DNA of 64,000 bases from Litorivicinus sp. (GCA_028339155.1 JAOLBK010000001.1:248001-312000), one strand, 5' to 3'. Shown: positions 20,139 through 31,895, numbered from the stretch's first letter. Numbers and translations: made by a program. Notes: generated by a model from the letters alone, not told the origin.

Positions 20139-21172
20139 ATCGCTCTACATGGCTGATAACGCATGCGATTTGGTCAGCTTTTTTGATTGTTTTTTCGGTT
20201 TTTTTCGGTCTAGAGCTAGTCTTTCGAGTCTTGGATGAGGCAAAACTTCCTTACCTTTATTACATGGCTGAGGATATTATTTTAGTATCTATTTCTGGCA
20301 TGCCACGACGACTATATTTGGATTTACCGCTGATTGTTTTGATTTCTGTTGCAGTTGGTCTGGGTGGACTAGCGCAAACAAGTGAGCTTACTATTCTGAG
20401 GGCGGCTGGACTGAGTATCCGGCAAATATTTTTTAAAATTTGTCTTGTCTTATCCCCAGTATTGGTCTTGTCCTTGGGAATAGCTGAATATGGAATGCCC
20501 GAATCTGAGCGTTATAGTCAAGCACTAAAAGATGACAAGGTTTCGGATGGAGTAGTGGATTCTATCTGGACAAGAGAGTCAGGAAATTATATTCAACTCG
20601 AGGGTCGGCCCGATGGCTCGGTAAGACGCTGGAAGCAAGTCGAAATGCGTGAATCTAAAGATGAAATAGTGCGATTAATTTCATCTGATGCAATCTTTTT
20701 TGGTGATCAGGTTGTCCAGCTATTTAATGCAAGAACCCTCGATTTTGGCTCAAATGCGATTATTGAAAGGGTTGAAACAATTTCCCAAGACACTAGCTTG
20801 TCAGCCCACCAAGTTCGCTGGTTGATTCAAAATCCCGAAGCTTTATCTTTGACTGAACTCTGGGATGCTTCGGCCTATCTAACCAGTGAAGGCCTCAATG
20901 CGCGAGCGCATAGCCAGCTTTTTTGGCAGAGATTGCTCCTGCCCTTTACCCTGATTGCTCTTGCCTTGTTGGCGTCGGCGACTGCGTTTGGATCGATGCG
21001 CTCGTTGGGAATGTCTACCCGAGTATTCTTGGCAGTATCAATGGGTTTGGTCTTTAAATATGCCATGGATATGGCATCTCCGGCGGTCTTTTTGGCGGGC
21101 GGTCATCCGTCACTAGCGATTGTGTTGCCGCTATTAATTCCGTTGCTTCTCACGCCACGCTTACTGCGCTGA
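20135..21172 (+). CDS. lptG: LPS export permease LptG
   Basis: The protein of 345 residues begins MNRSTWLITHAIWSAF and has the same membrane-jellyroll-membrane layout as LptF. The frame reads upstream through lptF out of phase, but the true start is the GTG at 20135 that overlaps the lptF stop (20136-20138). It is the partner of LptF in LPS export. Its 3' end overlaps the convergent RDD gene by 12 bases (21161-21172). Confidence 0.92.
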   Translation: MNRSTWLITHAIWSAFLIVFSVFFGLELVFRVLDEAKLPYLYYMAEDIILVSISGMPRRLYLDLPLIVLISVAVGLGGLAQTSELTILRAAGLSIRQIFFKICLVLSPVLVLSLGIAEYGMPESERYSQALKDDKVSDGVVDSIWTRESGNYIQLEGRPDGSVRRWKQVEMRESKDEIVRLISSDAIFFGDQVVQLFNARTLDFGSNAIIERVETISQDTSLSAHQVRWLIQNPEALSLTELWDASAYLTSEGLNARAHSQLFWQRLLLPFTLIALALLASATAFGSMRSLGMSTRVFLAVSMGLVFKYAMDMASPAVFLAGGHPSLAIVLPLLIPLLLTPRLLR

Positions 21173-21586
21173 CTCAGCAGGCTTTGGCTCAGTCACCACG
21201 CGGGTATTAGAGAGTCGATCGTAAATAGTTTGCTTGTTTGCGGCCAAGTAGCCGGTGAATAATGTTAGGAACAGCGGTGCGGCGGTCGCGATACAGACCA
21301 TGATCCGAGTGAGGGCTTGGCCATGACTCAGAGGGTCACCCTCTGTCGTTACGACCCGGAGTCTCCAGGCTCGCATCCCGGCTGTTCTACCGCCCTTACG
21401 CCAGGACACCCAGAAATAGCCGATGGTGAATATGGTGATAAATATTTGTGTTAGCCAGGGCGGTGATTGCCCGCCCGCTAGGACTGCGGCGATCAACGTT
21501 GCGAATAAAAATAAGGCTGCAACGATAAGCGCGTCATAAATCCATGCCAAAGCCCGTTTCCAAATGGGAGCGCTGTGGACGTGCAT
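21161..21586 (-). CDS. RDD family membrane protein
   Basis: The protein of 141 residues contains the RDD signature: WKRALAWIYDALIVAAL near the start, the WRKGGRTAGMRAWRLRV segment in the middle, and IYDRLSNTRVV near the end. It has three hydrophobic helices. RDD proteins are small inner-membrane proteins of poorly known function, sometimes linked to ion or sodium/proton transport. Its start (ATG at 21586) shares one base with the stop of the upstream glucosaminidase-like gene (TAATG), so these two are coupled. Its 3' end overlaps lptG on the other strand. Confidence 0.85.
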   Translation of the reverse strand: MHVHSAPIWKRALAWIYDALIVAALFLFATLIAAVLAGGQSPPWLTQIFITIFTIGYFWVSWRKGGRTAGMRAWRLRVVTTEGDPLSHGQALTRIMVCIATAAPLFLTLFTGYLAANKQTIYDRLSNTRVVTEPKPAESAQ

Positions 21587-22362
21587 TATTGGGGCGCCTT
21601 GGCTGCTAACTGTATGTGGTCTGATCGGGATACAGATTTCAGTATTTTGAGGTATTCTGCGCCTTTTTCTGAATAGGCGCTGAGCGTGGGGATCAACTGC
21701 TCTACTGTGATTTCTTCGCGCTGAACACGCAGCTCGGCACGCTTGGTTCGGAGTTTTGTATACGCTCTGTGAGAGTTTATATTTTGATAGTAGGCGGCAA
21801 CAGCATCGCCGGTGCTGTTAAAAGTTCTAACCTCGAGGTTAGGATTTGTACTCTGTTTCGGTTTGATCCCGCAGCCTTTTGAGTAGCATTGATGCCCAAA
21901 AAAATTATTACCGTTGACCGCAAACCGAGATGTGCCCCAGGCTGATTCAATTGCCGCTTGGGTCGCTACGAGCCGAGGCGGTAGTCCATCGACTCTCATC
22001 ATAAGTTCATGCTGGATCGTATCGAGTGATGTATTTGCAGGCACCCCAAAGTACTTAGTCAAATAGATGAGAACCGCATCGGTCTCACTTTTTTTGATTT
22101 GGCGATTAATGGCGGCGTTTATAAATGTGCGGGCGGCTTCAAGGCGTTTATTTTCTGATTTAGCATACTGCATGATCTGGGATGCAAATCGTTGGCGCTG
22201 ACTTTCGATGCTCGGTTCGGCTGGGATAATTGGCCGCGGATCTCCAAGTAGTGCCTTTAACTCGCCGAGGTCAAATGCTTCTAGATCCGTTTCGTATGTT
22301 AGGACTGCGTATAACAAACTTGTCGTGACGACAAATATGATCGCTATGATAAAGCGAGTCAT
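21586..22362 (-). CDS. Bax-like glucosaminidase-domain protein
   Basis: The 258-residue protein has an N-terminal hydrophobic segment (signal anchor, about residues 3-21). A lysozyme-like glucosaminidase domain in the second half contains the motif AAIESAWGTSRFA, including the catalytic Glu, and NNFFGHQC. The E. coli homologue is Bax. Its likely role is cleavage of peptidoglycan glycan strands in the periplasm. It is coupled to the downstream RDD gene by a one-base overlap. Confidence 0.85.
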   Translation of the reverse strand: MTRFIIAIIFVVTTSLLYAVLTYETDLEAFDLGELKALLGDPRPIIPAEPSIESQRQRFASQIMQYAKSENKRLEAARTFINAAINRQIKKSETDAVLIYLTKYFGVPANTSLDTIQHELMMRVDGLPPRLVATQAAIESAWGTSRFAVNGNNFFGHQCYSKGCGIKPKQSTNPNLEVRTFNSTGDAVAAYYQNINSHRAYTKLRTKRAELRVQREEITVEQLIPTLSAYSEKGAEYLKILKSVSRSDHIQLAAKAPQ

Positions 22363-22434
22363 GATTCGATTTTTTCAATGCTTAACACTAAAATGCTCCG
22401 TACGGGGATCGTTTAATCCTTAGGATTGAAGTTA

Positions 22435-22806
22435 TCAGTAATTATTTTCACATTTGAAAAAAAATTCATAACCAGAAAACTTATAATCTTTGAGTTTGCT
22501 GCTCCGCAAGATTTCACAATTTCTTTTGGTGTGGTCCAAATGCTTTTCGACTATGTCTTTGTACTGATCGAGTGGCGCCGTTAAATTCAATCTATTCATA
22601 GTGAGACCTTCTGCAACGGCTTTTGCTGGCCCCCATCCGCGAGCCTCCGTCACAAAGGCAGATGACGATTCTTTGTTTTCTCGTAGCAGAAATAATTTAT
22701 TGTTGTAATACACTCGTTGCTCCGTGCTGGTTCCGTATTTAACGGGCGACTGAGCGATACAGGATATCAGTAGAAAGCAGGATAGAAGGGCCACTACAAT
22801 TCTCAT
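22435..22806 (-). CDS. Small lipoprotein, unknown function
   Basis: The 123-residue product begins MRIVVALLSCFLLISCIAQS. LISC is a fair lipobox, so Cys16 is probably the lipidated residue. The rest is a small soluble domain with no recognised family; it has two further cysteines (NCEIL and FKCENN) that may form a disulfide. It reads the same way as the Bax-like gene 72 bases downstream and could share its transcript. Confidence 0.65.
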   Translation of the reverse strand: MRIVVALLSCFLLISCIAQSPVKYGTSTEQRVYYNNKLFLLRENKESSSAFVTEARGWGPAKAVAEGLTMNRLNLTAPLDQYKDIVEKHLDHTKRNCEILRSSKLKDYKFSGYEFFFKCENNY

Positions 22807-22977
22807 ATTGACCTCTGAGGCGAGTTACAACATCTATGAACTGTGGCCGAAACCCAGCTTTTGATCAACCCAATTTCAAGAAATTTTTTTGGATAGTGCG
22901 GGGTTTGATTAGTCGTCAGCCTGTACCTTAAGCAATGATCGGCGAAGTCTGAATGCATTTTTTAATCAATTATAAAT

Positions 22978-23064
22978 TGGTACCGAAGGGGGGACTCGAA
23001 CCCCCAAGCCCGCAAAGGCAACGGATTTTGAATCCGTCGTGTCTACCAGTTCCACCACTTCGGC
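22978..23064 (-). tRNA. tRNA-Leu (anticodon CAA)
   Basis: This 87-base gene folds with acceptor stem GCCGAAG and CTTCGGT (one G-U pair), an anticodon stem ACGGA and TCCGT around loop TTCAAAA, giving anticodon CAA. It has the long variable arm typical of leucine tRNAs, a T-arm with GTTCGAGTC, discriminator A and an encoded CCA. It decodes UUG. It is solitary. No integrase or att-like repeat was noticed next to its 3' end. Confidence 0.96.
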
Positions 23065-23402
23065 ATCGACTGACTTAAATGATTTTTAAACTAGGCAAAG
23101 CGCTAAAAAAAATGTTCATTCAAGATCACGGGCAGAAATATACTGTTGGGGATTCGATTTGTCATTACAAAACTGACTTGCGTTCGTGTGCCGTTCTCTG
23201 TGCACGACTCATTATTTGTTTGTGGATGGTCCTGGGATTGTTACAACCAGCATCCTGATTCTTGGTGTTTTTATGCATGAAAACGATCAGACTTTGAATT
23301 GGGGCGGCATGCCAACATCCTCCTATTTAGGGCATAAAAATATTTTGGAGCTACCCTTTAATAGTATGTTACCCGCCAAGAAAGAGATGATTGAGACTGA
23401 AT
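23065..23402. other. Intergenic region with no supported gene
   Basis: This 338-base stretch lies between tRNA-Leu and the FkbM-like gene. A 112-codon frame (23186-23524) overlaps the FkbM-like start by over 100 bases in another phase. Its sequence resembles no family I know, so I do not call it. Confidence 0.4.
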
Positions 23403-24074
23403 ATGATTGGACGAAAAATATATGCCCTTGGCCGAAAAGGCATTCGCGCGCACTTTGGCCAAAATGGCGAGGATATTTTGATCAAGCCATATTTGCGAAA
23501 GTTTTCTCGAGCACATTACCTTGATCTTGGTGCACATCATCCTTTTAGGTTCAGTAATACCGCACTCCTTTGGATGAACGGATGGCATGGAGTAAATGTG
23601 GATGCAAATCCAAGATCGATCGAAATTTTTTCTAAAAAAAGAAAATCTGACACCTCAATTCATGCGGCCATCGTGACCCATAAAGAGCACACTGAAGGAA
23701 CAAAGGAGGTCATTTTTTATTTGGATGCAAATGAAATAGGCTCTTCAAGAAATCAGATTTCGGCGCGCGGGAGCACACAACCAACACGTCGAGATCAAGT
23801 TCAGATCAAAGTGCCCGCAATGACCGTTGAGGAGATCTTGTTCGCGTGCGATTTGGAGCAAACAGAATACTTAAATGTCGATTTAGAGGGTATTGATGAG
23901 AAGATCATAAGGGAATTTGATTTTGAGAATTTTCGCCCGACAGTGATTACTATTGAGGATCATCAGTCTTGTATCGAGCATGTCATTAGTTCCCCGATTT
24001 CCGATTATATGTTCGCTAAGGACTATGCTCTGGTCGCCCGTTGTTTCATGACGTCTGTTTTCGCTAAAAAGTAA
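23403..24074 (+). CDS. FkbM-like SAM-dependent methyltransferase
   Basis: The protein of 223 residues has the FkbM (Methyltransf_21) pattern: FGQNGEDILI near the N-terminus, the SAM-binding YLDLGAHHPFRFSNT, the acidic VNVDANPRS, and NVDLEGIDEKIIREFDF near the C-terminus. These enzymes O-methylate sugars or lipids. A TTG (23391) and an ATG (23403) are both possible starts; I chose the ATG, which has a GAG seven bases upstream. It stands alone between tRNA-Leu and queA, away from the sugar island. A second FkbM-like gene lies at 34807. Confidence 0.75.
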   Translation: MIGRKIYALGRKGIRAHFGQNGEDILIKPYLRKFSRAHYLDLGAHHPFRFSNTALLWMNGWHGVNVDANPRSIEIFSKKRKSDTSIHAAIVTHKEHTEGTKEVIFYLDANEIGSSRNQISARGSTQPTRRDQVQIKVPAMTVEEILFACDLEQTEYLNVDLEGIDEKIIREFDFENFRPTVITIEDHQSCIEHVISSPISDYMFAKDYALVARCFMTSVFAKK

Positions 24075-24356
24075 GTTATTCAGAATTTATAACTAGGCGG
24101 CCTGAAAGGTACAGTGTGTTGGTCTTACAATGCCTTCTAATGAGAGTTGCGCTGTCTCTAATTCGGGCACCTTGTGATGTCCGAAGCATGGGAGTTTGGT
24201 TGGATGGCCATGTTTGGAATAAGACTTGATATGCGGCCTCTTCCGCGTGTTCTGGTGACGTGAATAACATACGAATTTAAATTTCATATCGACCAAATTC
24301 TTGCCAATTTTTGCGTAATCCATAGACTCCTCATCAATTCTCAAAGAGCTTTGCAT
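24075..24356. other. Intergenic region, possible small ORF on the minus strand
   Basis: This 282-base gap lies between the FkbM-like gene and queA. On the minus strand a 76-codon frame starts at 24323 with a GAGGAG three bases before its ATG and ends at 24093. It is rich in H, K and S, matches no family I know, and a competing frame overlaps it. It may be a small protein, but the evidence is weak. Confidence 0.25.
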
Positions 24357-26532
<2,176 letters not shown>

Positions 26533-26610
26533 TAAGTGATTCACAGTTGATTGGGCGGCCGCCACACTGTAGTTTTACGCGACTTTGAACGTACAGAGGA
26601 TGAATAAGAA

Positions 26611-26937
26611 ATGATTTCTAGTGCTCATGCAGACACTGCGGCGGCTGGCCCAGATCCGATGTTCCAAATTCTCATGCTTGTTGGCTTTGTGGCCATCTTT
26701 TACTTCCTGCTATGGCGGCCTCAACAGAAGCGTGCCAAAGAGCATCGGAACTTGATTGATGGCTTAGCCAAGGGTGACGAAGTGGCAACTGGCGGCGGTT
26801 TAATGGGCCGTATTACTCGGGTGTCCGATGACTTGATTAAGTTGGAAATTTCTGAGGGCGTTGAAGTCGTGATTCAAAAGCCGGCAGTGGCTCTTCTTCT
26901 GCCGAAGGGAACCATGAAGGATGCTGCGAAAGCATAA
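26611..26937 (+). CDS. yajC: Sec translocon accessory protein YajC
   Basis: The 108-residue protein has a short acidic N-terminus, one membrane helix (about residues 17-38, FQILMLVGFVAIFYFLL), then WRPQQKRAKEH and a soluble domain with GDEVATGGGLMGRI, all typical of YajC. YajC associates with SecDF and the SecYEG translocon in the inner membrane. It lies 12 bases before secD and belongs to the same operon. The start is the ATG at 26611. Confidence 0.95.
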   Translation: MISSAHADTAAAGPDPMFQILMLVGFVAIFYFLLWRPQQKRAKEHRNLIDGLAKGDEVATGGGLMGRITRVSDDLIKLEISEGVEVVIQKPAVALLLPKGTMKDAAKA

Positions 26938-26949
26938 ATTGGGTTGCTT

Positions 26950-28797
26950 GTGATTCAACGTTTTTCTCTCTGGAAGACGGCAGTCGTTGTCGTCGCGCTG
27001 GTGCTTGGTGCCGTTTACGGGTTGCCGAATGGCTTTCCAGATGACCCGGCCTTGCAGGTCTCTGCGTCGCGCTCGACTGATGCCCTTGGTGTGCCTGATC
27101 TAGAGCGTGCTCGGTCTGCCTTGACCGAGGCAGGTATTGTGCTGGTGGGTGAAGAATTTTCCGGCGCTCAGTCACTGATGCGATTCGATTCGGTCGAAAC
27201 ACAAATCACGGCCAAGGCGATCGTGCAAAAAACGCTCGGGCCTGAGTTCATTGTGGCCCTTAATTTAGCCCCGACGACACCAGAATGGCTTCGGTCAATC
27301 GGAGCCAGTCCGATGAAGTTGGGCTTGGATCTCCGCGGTGGCGTGCATTTTCTTATGGAAGTCGATTTAGACGCCGCGGTTTTGCAGCGTCTTGATACTT
27401 ATGCATCAGAGATCAAGCAAACACTTCGTAAGCAACGCATTCGGTTTCGGTCAGTTTCTGTGGTCGAGGGTGGCGAGACCGTGATTCGCTTCTTAGATCC
27501 CGAGACGCGGGCTCAGGGTATTGAAAGTATTCGGAAGGATTATCCTGGTATCTTTGCGTACCGAGAACGCGAGGAAGATGGTGCGGCATTTCTGAGTCTG
27601 CTGCTCGCGGAGGGTGAGCGCGCGAATATCGAAAATTATGCGGTGAGCCAAAACTTGACGACGCTTCGAAATCGCGTCAACGAATTGGGTGTTTCCGAGC
27701 CATTGGTGCAGCGTCAGGGCGCAAACCGGATCGTCGTTGAATTGCCTGGTGTGCAGGATACGGCGACGGCTAAGCGCGTTCTTGGTGCAACTGCCAATCT
27801 CGAATTTCGTTTGGAGGCATTGCTGGATGCCCCGGCCCGCGATACTCAATCATTCAAATTTCGAGACAGTCTGAGAACGGCAAATCTGGAACGTGACATC
27901 ATTACGACCGGAAATTCTGTGAGTGACGCCCGGACAAGCTTCGATGAGAATGGAGTGCCGCAGGTCAATATCAGCCTTGATGCGACGGGCGGCCGTCGAA
28001 TGAGTGACGTGACGAAGACCTCGGTTGGGCGACGTATGGCGGTTCTATTTATTGAATCGAGAACGCGTAGTGAGGTTGATAAAACGACTGGAGAAAAGAA
28101 ACAGATTCGTTTCAACGAGCAAGGTATTATTTCCCTGGCGACCATCCAGTCAGTACTTGGAAATCAGTTCAGGATTACCGGCCTTGATGACGCGCGTGAG
28201 GCATCTGAATTGGCCCTTTTGTTGCGCGCAGGTGCGCTGGCTGCACCCATTTATTTTGTTGAAGAACGGACGATTGGGCCCAGTCTTGGCGCGGAGAATA
28301 TTCGATCTGGTCTGAACTCAGTAATTATTGGGTTCGTCTTGGTGATGCTATTTATGCTCGCTTTTTATCGGGGCTTTGGGCTCATTGCCAACGTGGCTTT
28401 GGCGGTCAATCTTTTGCTTTTGATTGCGGTCATGAGTTTGTTGCAGGCTGTTTTGACACTGCCGGGAATCGCGGGGATCGTGCTGACTGTGGGCATGGCT
28501 GTGGATGCCAATGTATTAATCTTCTCACGAATCCGTGAGGAGAGAACGCGCGGACTTATCGATCCGCAAGCGATTAAGGTCGGCTTTGAGAAGGCGTTTA
28601 TAACGATCTTGGACGCCAATGTTACGACCCTGCTGGTCGCAATTATTCTGGCTGGGATTGGTACGGGGCCGGTCAAAGGATTTGCTATCACGTTAGCGAT
28701 TGGTATTTGCACATCTTTGTTCACTGCGACACTCGTGACCCGATTATTGGTTGAGGGTGTTTTTGGTGGTCGTCATCTTCCGAAGTGGGCCCTGTAA
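26950..28797 (+). CDS. secD: Protein translocase subunit SecD
   Basis: This 615-residue subunit drives the late steps of protein export with SecF, using the proton gradient. It shows an N-terminal membrane helix, the LGLDLRGGVHFLMEVD motif, a large periplasmic P1 part, and the C-terminal helices with LTVGMAVDANVLIFSRIREE. The GTG at 26950 is the likely start, although the frame opens at a TTG six bases earlier and the ribosome site is weak. Length matches E. coli SecD (615). Confidence 0.95.
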   Translation: MIQRFSLWKTAVVVVALVLGAVYGLPNGFPDDPALQVSASRSTDALGVPDLERARSALTEAGIVLVGEEFSGAQSLMRFDSVETQITAKAIVQKTLGPEFIVALNLAPTTPEWLRSIGASPMKLGLDLRGGVHFLMEVDLDAAVLQRLDTYASEIKQTLRKQRIRFRSVSVVEGGETVIRFLDPETRAQGIESIRKDYPGIFAYREREEDGAAFLSLLLAEGERANIENYAVSQNLTTLRNRVNELGVSEPLVQRQGANRIVVELPGVQDTATAKRVLGATANLEFRLEALLDAPARDTQSFKFRDSLRTANLERDIITTGNSVSDARTSFDENGVPQVNISLDATGGRRMSDVTKTSVGRRMAVLFIESRTRSEVDKTTGEKKQIRFNEQGIISLATIQSVLGNQFRITGLDDAREASELALLLRAGALAAPIYFVEERTIGPSLGAENIRSGLNSVIIGFVLVMLFMLAFYRGFGLIANVALAVNLLLLIAVMSLLQAVLTLPGIAGIVLTVGMAVDANVLIFSRIREERTRGLIDPQAIKVGFEKAFITILDANVTTLLVAIILAGIGTGPVKGFAITLAIGICTSLFTATLVTRLLVEGVFGGRHLPKWAL

Positions 28798-28799
28798 CC

Positions 28800-29717
28800 G
28801 TGCAATTTAGTACACCATCAATTGATTTTATGGGGCCGCGAAAAATTACTGGTGGACTCTCGTTGCTGGTTGTTTTTGCGTCTGTGCTGTTGCTTTTTTT
28901 CAATGGACTGAGCTTTGGCTTGGACTTTACCGGCGGGTCATTGGTTGAGCTTCAATTTTTCGAGGAGCCCAACCTTGAGGTGATCAGGAGTACGCTGGTC
29001 ACAGCAGGATTCCCGGACGCGGTCGTTCAGGCATTCGGTGCGCCGACGGATGTGGTGATCCGGCTTGCTCAGGATAATGCCCCGAAGGCGGGTGATGCGG
29101 TGTTTTCTGCACTGCAGGGTGCGGGATTCGAACTTGAATTGCTGCGGTCTGAGTTTGTGGGGTCAGCAGTCGGCGAGGAGCTGAGAGAGCAGGGTGGCTT
29201 GGGTCTTTTATTGGCCCTTGGCATTGTCATGCTGTACGTGACGTTTCGATTCCAGTTTAAGTTCTCTATTGGTGCCGTCGTAGCTCTGGTTCATGACGTC
29301 TTGATTGTGCTTGGCGTATTCGCGTTGTTTGGATTAAATTTTGATCTGACTGTGCTGGCCGCCATCCTGGCCGTGATCGGTTATTCGCTGAATGATTCAA
29401 TCGTGGTCTCTGATCGAATTCGAGAGAATTTTCGAATCATGAGGACGGATGATTCAGCCCATGTCATCAACTGCTCGATTAACCAAACCCTGAGCCGGAC
29501 CATTGCCACGTCGATGACCACGCTATTGGTTTTGGTGGCACTGCTTATTTTCGGTGGTGAGCTGATTTATCATTTCTCGTTAGCACTCACCGTAGGTGTT
29601 GCTGTGGGCACGTATTCATCGATTTATGTGTCGTCAAACTTGCTGCTTCTGATGAATATTTCCCGTGATGATCTCCTGACTCCAGAGAAGGAAGATGACT
29701 TAGACGACCGTCCCTAA
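28800..29717 (+). CDS. secF: Protein translocase subunit SecF
   Basis: The protein of 305 residues partners SecD. It has the SecF motif GLDFTGGSLVELQF, a short periplasmic domain, and the C-terminal helices with VIGYSLNDSIVVSDRIREN. I place the start at GTG 28800, two bases after the secD stop, which leaves an N-terminus like that of E. coli SecF; translation is probably coupled to secD. The frame opens earlier at 28785 inside secD. Confidence 0.93.
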   Translation: MQFSTPSIDFMGPRKITGGLSLLVVFASVLLLFFNGLSFGLDFTGGSLVELQFFEEPNLEVIRSTLVTAGFPDAVVQAFGAPTDVVIRLAQDNAPKAGDAVFSALQGAGFELELLRSEFVGSAVGEELREQGGLGLLLALGIVMLYVTFRFQFKFSIGAVVALVHDVLIVLGVFALFGLNFDLTVLAAILAVIGYSLNDSIVVSDRIRENFRIMRTDDSAHVINCSINQTLSRTIATSMTTLLVLVALLIFGGELIYHFSLALTVGVAVGTYSSIYVSSNLLLLMNISRDDLLTPEKEDDLDDRP

Positions 29718-30302
29718 GTTCTAAATACGTGATTTCAGGCCAGAAAATAGTTAATTTCACCTCGTAATACGCGTTTTTTTTTGCGTAAAAAGCATATTTT
29801 TAAAAAAGTTCCGAATTTTCTTATTAGACATTAGTCTAATACCAAGGCATTATTTTCTTTGTCATTTGGAAGGGCTCTGACGAAGGCCTCGTACTCGTGG
29901 CTTTTACGGACCGTCGTTCACCGTGTATTGGCCCCCTTTTTGCCAAATACAAAAAGGCATTAATTTAACTTAAAATATTGATTTTAATGGTTTTTATTTT
30001 TATTTTTTTTTGTAGGTCTGGTTTATTCAATTTTCAGGTTGAAATCAGCGACGAATTTTTCGACAAAAAGTTCAATTGAAGTGTAAAAAAAAGTTTAAAA
30101 ATTTGCCTTCTAGGTTTGAAACTCCCTGCGCCTCCTAATGATTGCGGTTGTTCTGTGGTCCGAGTTTCGTTAACGTACGCAGTGTTGAGGTCCATGTGGA
30201 TCGAGACGCCTCGGCAAGGATAGCTCCCGTGCCACCGAGCATGCTCGGAAAAAAGAGGATACTTAAGTAACCTTTAAAACTAATTTAATGAGGGAATCTC
30301 AA
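29718..30302. other. Long AT-rich intergenic region upstream of the porin
   Basis: These 585 bases between secF and the porin hold no gene. There is a stem with 8-bp arms CCTTTTTG and CAAAAAGG at 29935-29957, but no clear terminator T-tract. Part of the stretch is very AT-rich with long T runs (about 29990-30120). Its 3' part should be the promoter and leader of the porin. Confidence 0.5.
30235..30248 (+). promoter_or_regulatory. Palindrome in the porin leader
   Basis: CCGAGCATGCTCGG is a perfect 14-base palindrome, 55 bases before the porin ATG and followed by six A residues. It could be an operator half-site pair or an RNA stem in the leader. The function is unknown. Confidence 0.35.
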
Positions 30303-31175
30303 ATGAAGAAAATTATTGCTGTTGCAGTTGCTGCTGCATTCGCTGTACCTGTTTACGCTGATATCAACGTAAGTGGCCAGCTAGAGTTTCAATACAAGGC
30401 TACTGATGGTGCGGATAACGTTATCAATGATGATGGCCAGCTCCTTACAGTTAAAGGATCAAGCAAGCTGAACAACGGCATGACTGTTGGTGCTGACATG
30501 ACTTTCATGTTGAACGACGGAGATGCTGGTAATGGTAACTCTGACGGCGGCGAGAGCATCAACATTAAGGGCGACTTTGGTAGCTTTTCAATGGGTGATG
30601 TGAGCGGTGCGTTGGATTCAGTTGGTGATTACTCAGACGTGTCTCCAGAAGAAGGCGGATTCGCTGTAGACGGGAATGATGCGAATTTTGTTGTTTCGAC
30701 TAAGTTAGGCGCAGCCACTGTATATTTATCGCATGCGCCAACTGGCGGGTCTAACCTTGCTGGTGGAACTCGTGGAGATTTCAACGCGTACGCAATTAAG
30801 ATGCCTGTTGGCCCTGCAGAAGTTTATGTTGGTGCTGAGTCACACGGTGCAGATTCTGCAACTCGAGACGTAATCGCTTATGGCGCTAAGTCTTCATTTG
30901 GTGGTGTTATGGTCGCGGCTGAGTATGCGGATTTTGACAGCGGCGCATCGTCAACTGGTCTTGCGGCGACATATAGCATGGGTGACATTAAGTTGGCGAT
31001 TGAAAGCCAATCTGTCCAAAGTGCTGCTGACGTCACGACTGCTGACGAGACAATCCTGTCTGCGACTTACAACATGGGTGGCGGTTTAAAAGTCTACCTA
31101 GAGTCAAGAGATGACGATGCGGCAGGCGCGGCTACCACTGGTATCAATACCTTCGGTATGCAGTACTCGTTCTAA
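30303..31175 (+). CDS. Outer-membrane porin
   Basis: The 290-residue protein begins with a signal peptide MKKIIAVAVAAAFAVPVYA that is cleaved after VYA. The mature part is a beta-barrel with alternating hydrophobic residues and acidic Gly/Asp/Asn-rich turns, and it ends in the Phe typical of outer-membrane proteins (QYSF). It is a general diffusion porin of the small gammaproteobacterial type, probably a 16-stranded barrel like the Porin_4 group. Substrate selectivity cannot be told. A GAGG about ten bases before the ATG at 30303 decides this start. A strong terminator follows. Confidence 0.85.
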   Translation: MKKIIAVAVAAAFAVPVYADINVSGQLEFQYKATDGADNVINDDGQLLTVKGSSKLNNGMTVGADMTFMLNDGDAGNGNSDGGESINIKGDFGSFSMGDVSGALDSVGDYSDVSPEEGGFAVDGNDANFVVSTKLGAATVYLSHAPTGGSNLAGGTRGDFNAYAIKMPVGPAEVYVGAESHGADSATRDVIAYGAKSSFGGVMVAAEYADFDSGASSTGLAATYSMGDIKLAIESQSVQSAADVTTADETILSATYNMGGGLKVYLESRDDDAAGAATTGINTFGMQYSF

Positions 31176-31214
31176 TCGCTGTTACGGTGTAACACGTTAG
31201 AGAGTAGATAGTAT

Positions 31215-31249
31215 AAAAAGCCCACTGCGTTTGTAGTGGGCTTTTTTTT
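31215..31249 (+). terminator. Intrinsic terminator of the porin gene
   Basis: AAAAAGCCCACT and AGTGGGCTTTTT form a 12-bp stem around an eight-base loop, followed by T residues. It lies 40 bases past the porin stop. It is strong and its A-tract could allow bidirectional use. Confidence 0.92.
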
Positions 31250-31469
31250 GCCTAAAAAATGCTAATCGTGACGGGCCAGACTTTGTATTGTTCGACTTGA
31301 TCGAGCGCATGTGACGACCACCGTTCTTCTTAATGGTGATGCCCCGAATCCAATGAATTGAGTTGGTAAGGTTGCCTGAATTCCAACTCATCCCCGTCCA
31401 TTTCGCTTCGTTCTTTCAGATCATGTCTGTTAAACGCCGAACAGCGTTTTGCTCCGCCGGCTTAATCTC

Positions 31470-31895
31470 TTACTTGGCGGCACCACGGACAATTGTGTAC
31501 CCTTTTAGCACATCAATTTTAGGTTGGTTTTTTGATCTGGCCGCCGTTTCATCTACCGCCTCGACGGAGGCATCCTCGAATGAAGTCAATGACGTATACC
31601 CGCTGATTTTTGTTTGCCCGGCGAGTGCTCTAAATTCTTCGTCTGAAATTTGACCCAGTGAGTATTGGTCATCCAATGCCTGATAATCAGCTTTTTGTTT
31701 GAGTTCTTCTAGGCACCGTCTTGTTTGTGGGTCAATTGTCTTGCTACTGAACAGCCCTGCAAGGAAACCACCTGAATCAGCTAAGCCCAGCTGTTCCGAG
31801 CACTGTTCGTGATACGAGTCTGGGTATTCGGACGCCTGGCAGGTTGTGCTAATGAGCGCACCCAGAACAATGGCTGATAGGAGCTTTTTTGTCAT
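31470..31895 (-). CDS. Secreted protein, unknown function
   Basis: The 141-residue product begins MTKKLLSAIVLGALISTTCQA, a signal peptide probably cleaved after CQA. The mature part is hydrophilic and has a SYHEQCSEQLG...RRCLEEL pair of cysteines that may form a disulfide. No family is recognised; it could be a small periplasmic protein. It is convergent with the porin terminator region and lies 165 bases from the GT90-like gene in the same direction. Confidence 0.6.
   Translation of the reverse strand: MTKKLLSAIVLGALISTTCQASEYPDSYHEQCSEQLGLADSGGFLAGLFSSKTIDPQTRRCLEELKQKADYQALDDQYSLGQISDEEFRALAGQTKISGYTSLTSFEDASVEAVDETAARSKNQPKIDVLKGYTIVRGAAK

Noticed and set aside
23186-23524. 112-codon plus-strand frame overlapping the FkbM-like gene start
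   Set aside because: It overlaps the supported gene by over 100 bases in another phase and shows no family motif.
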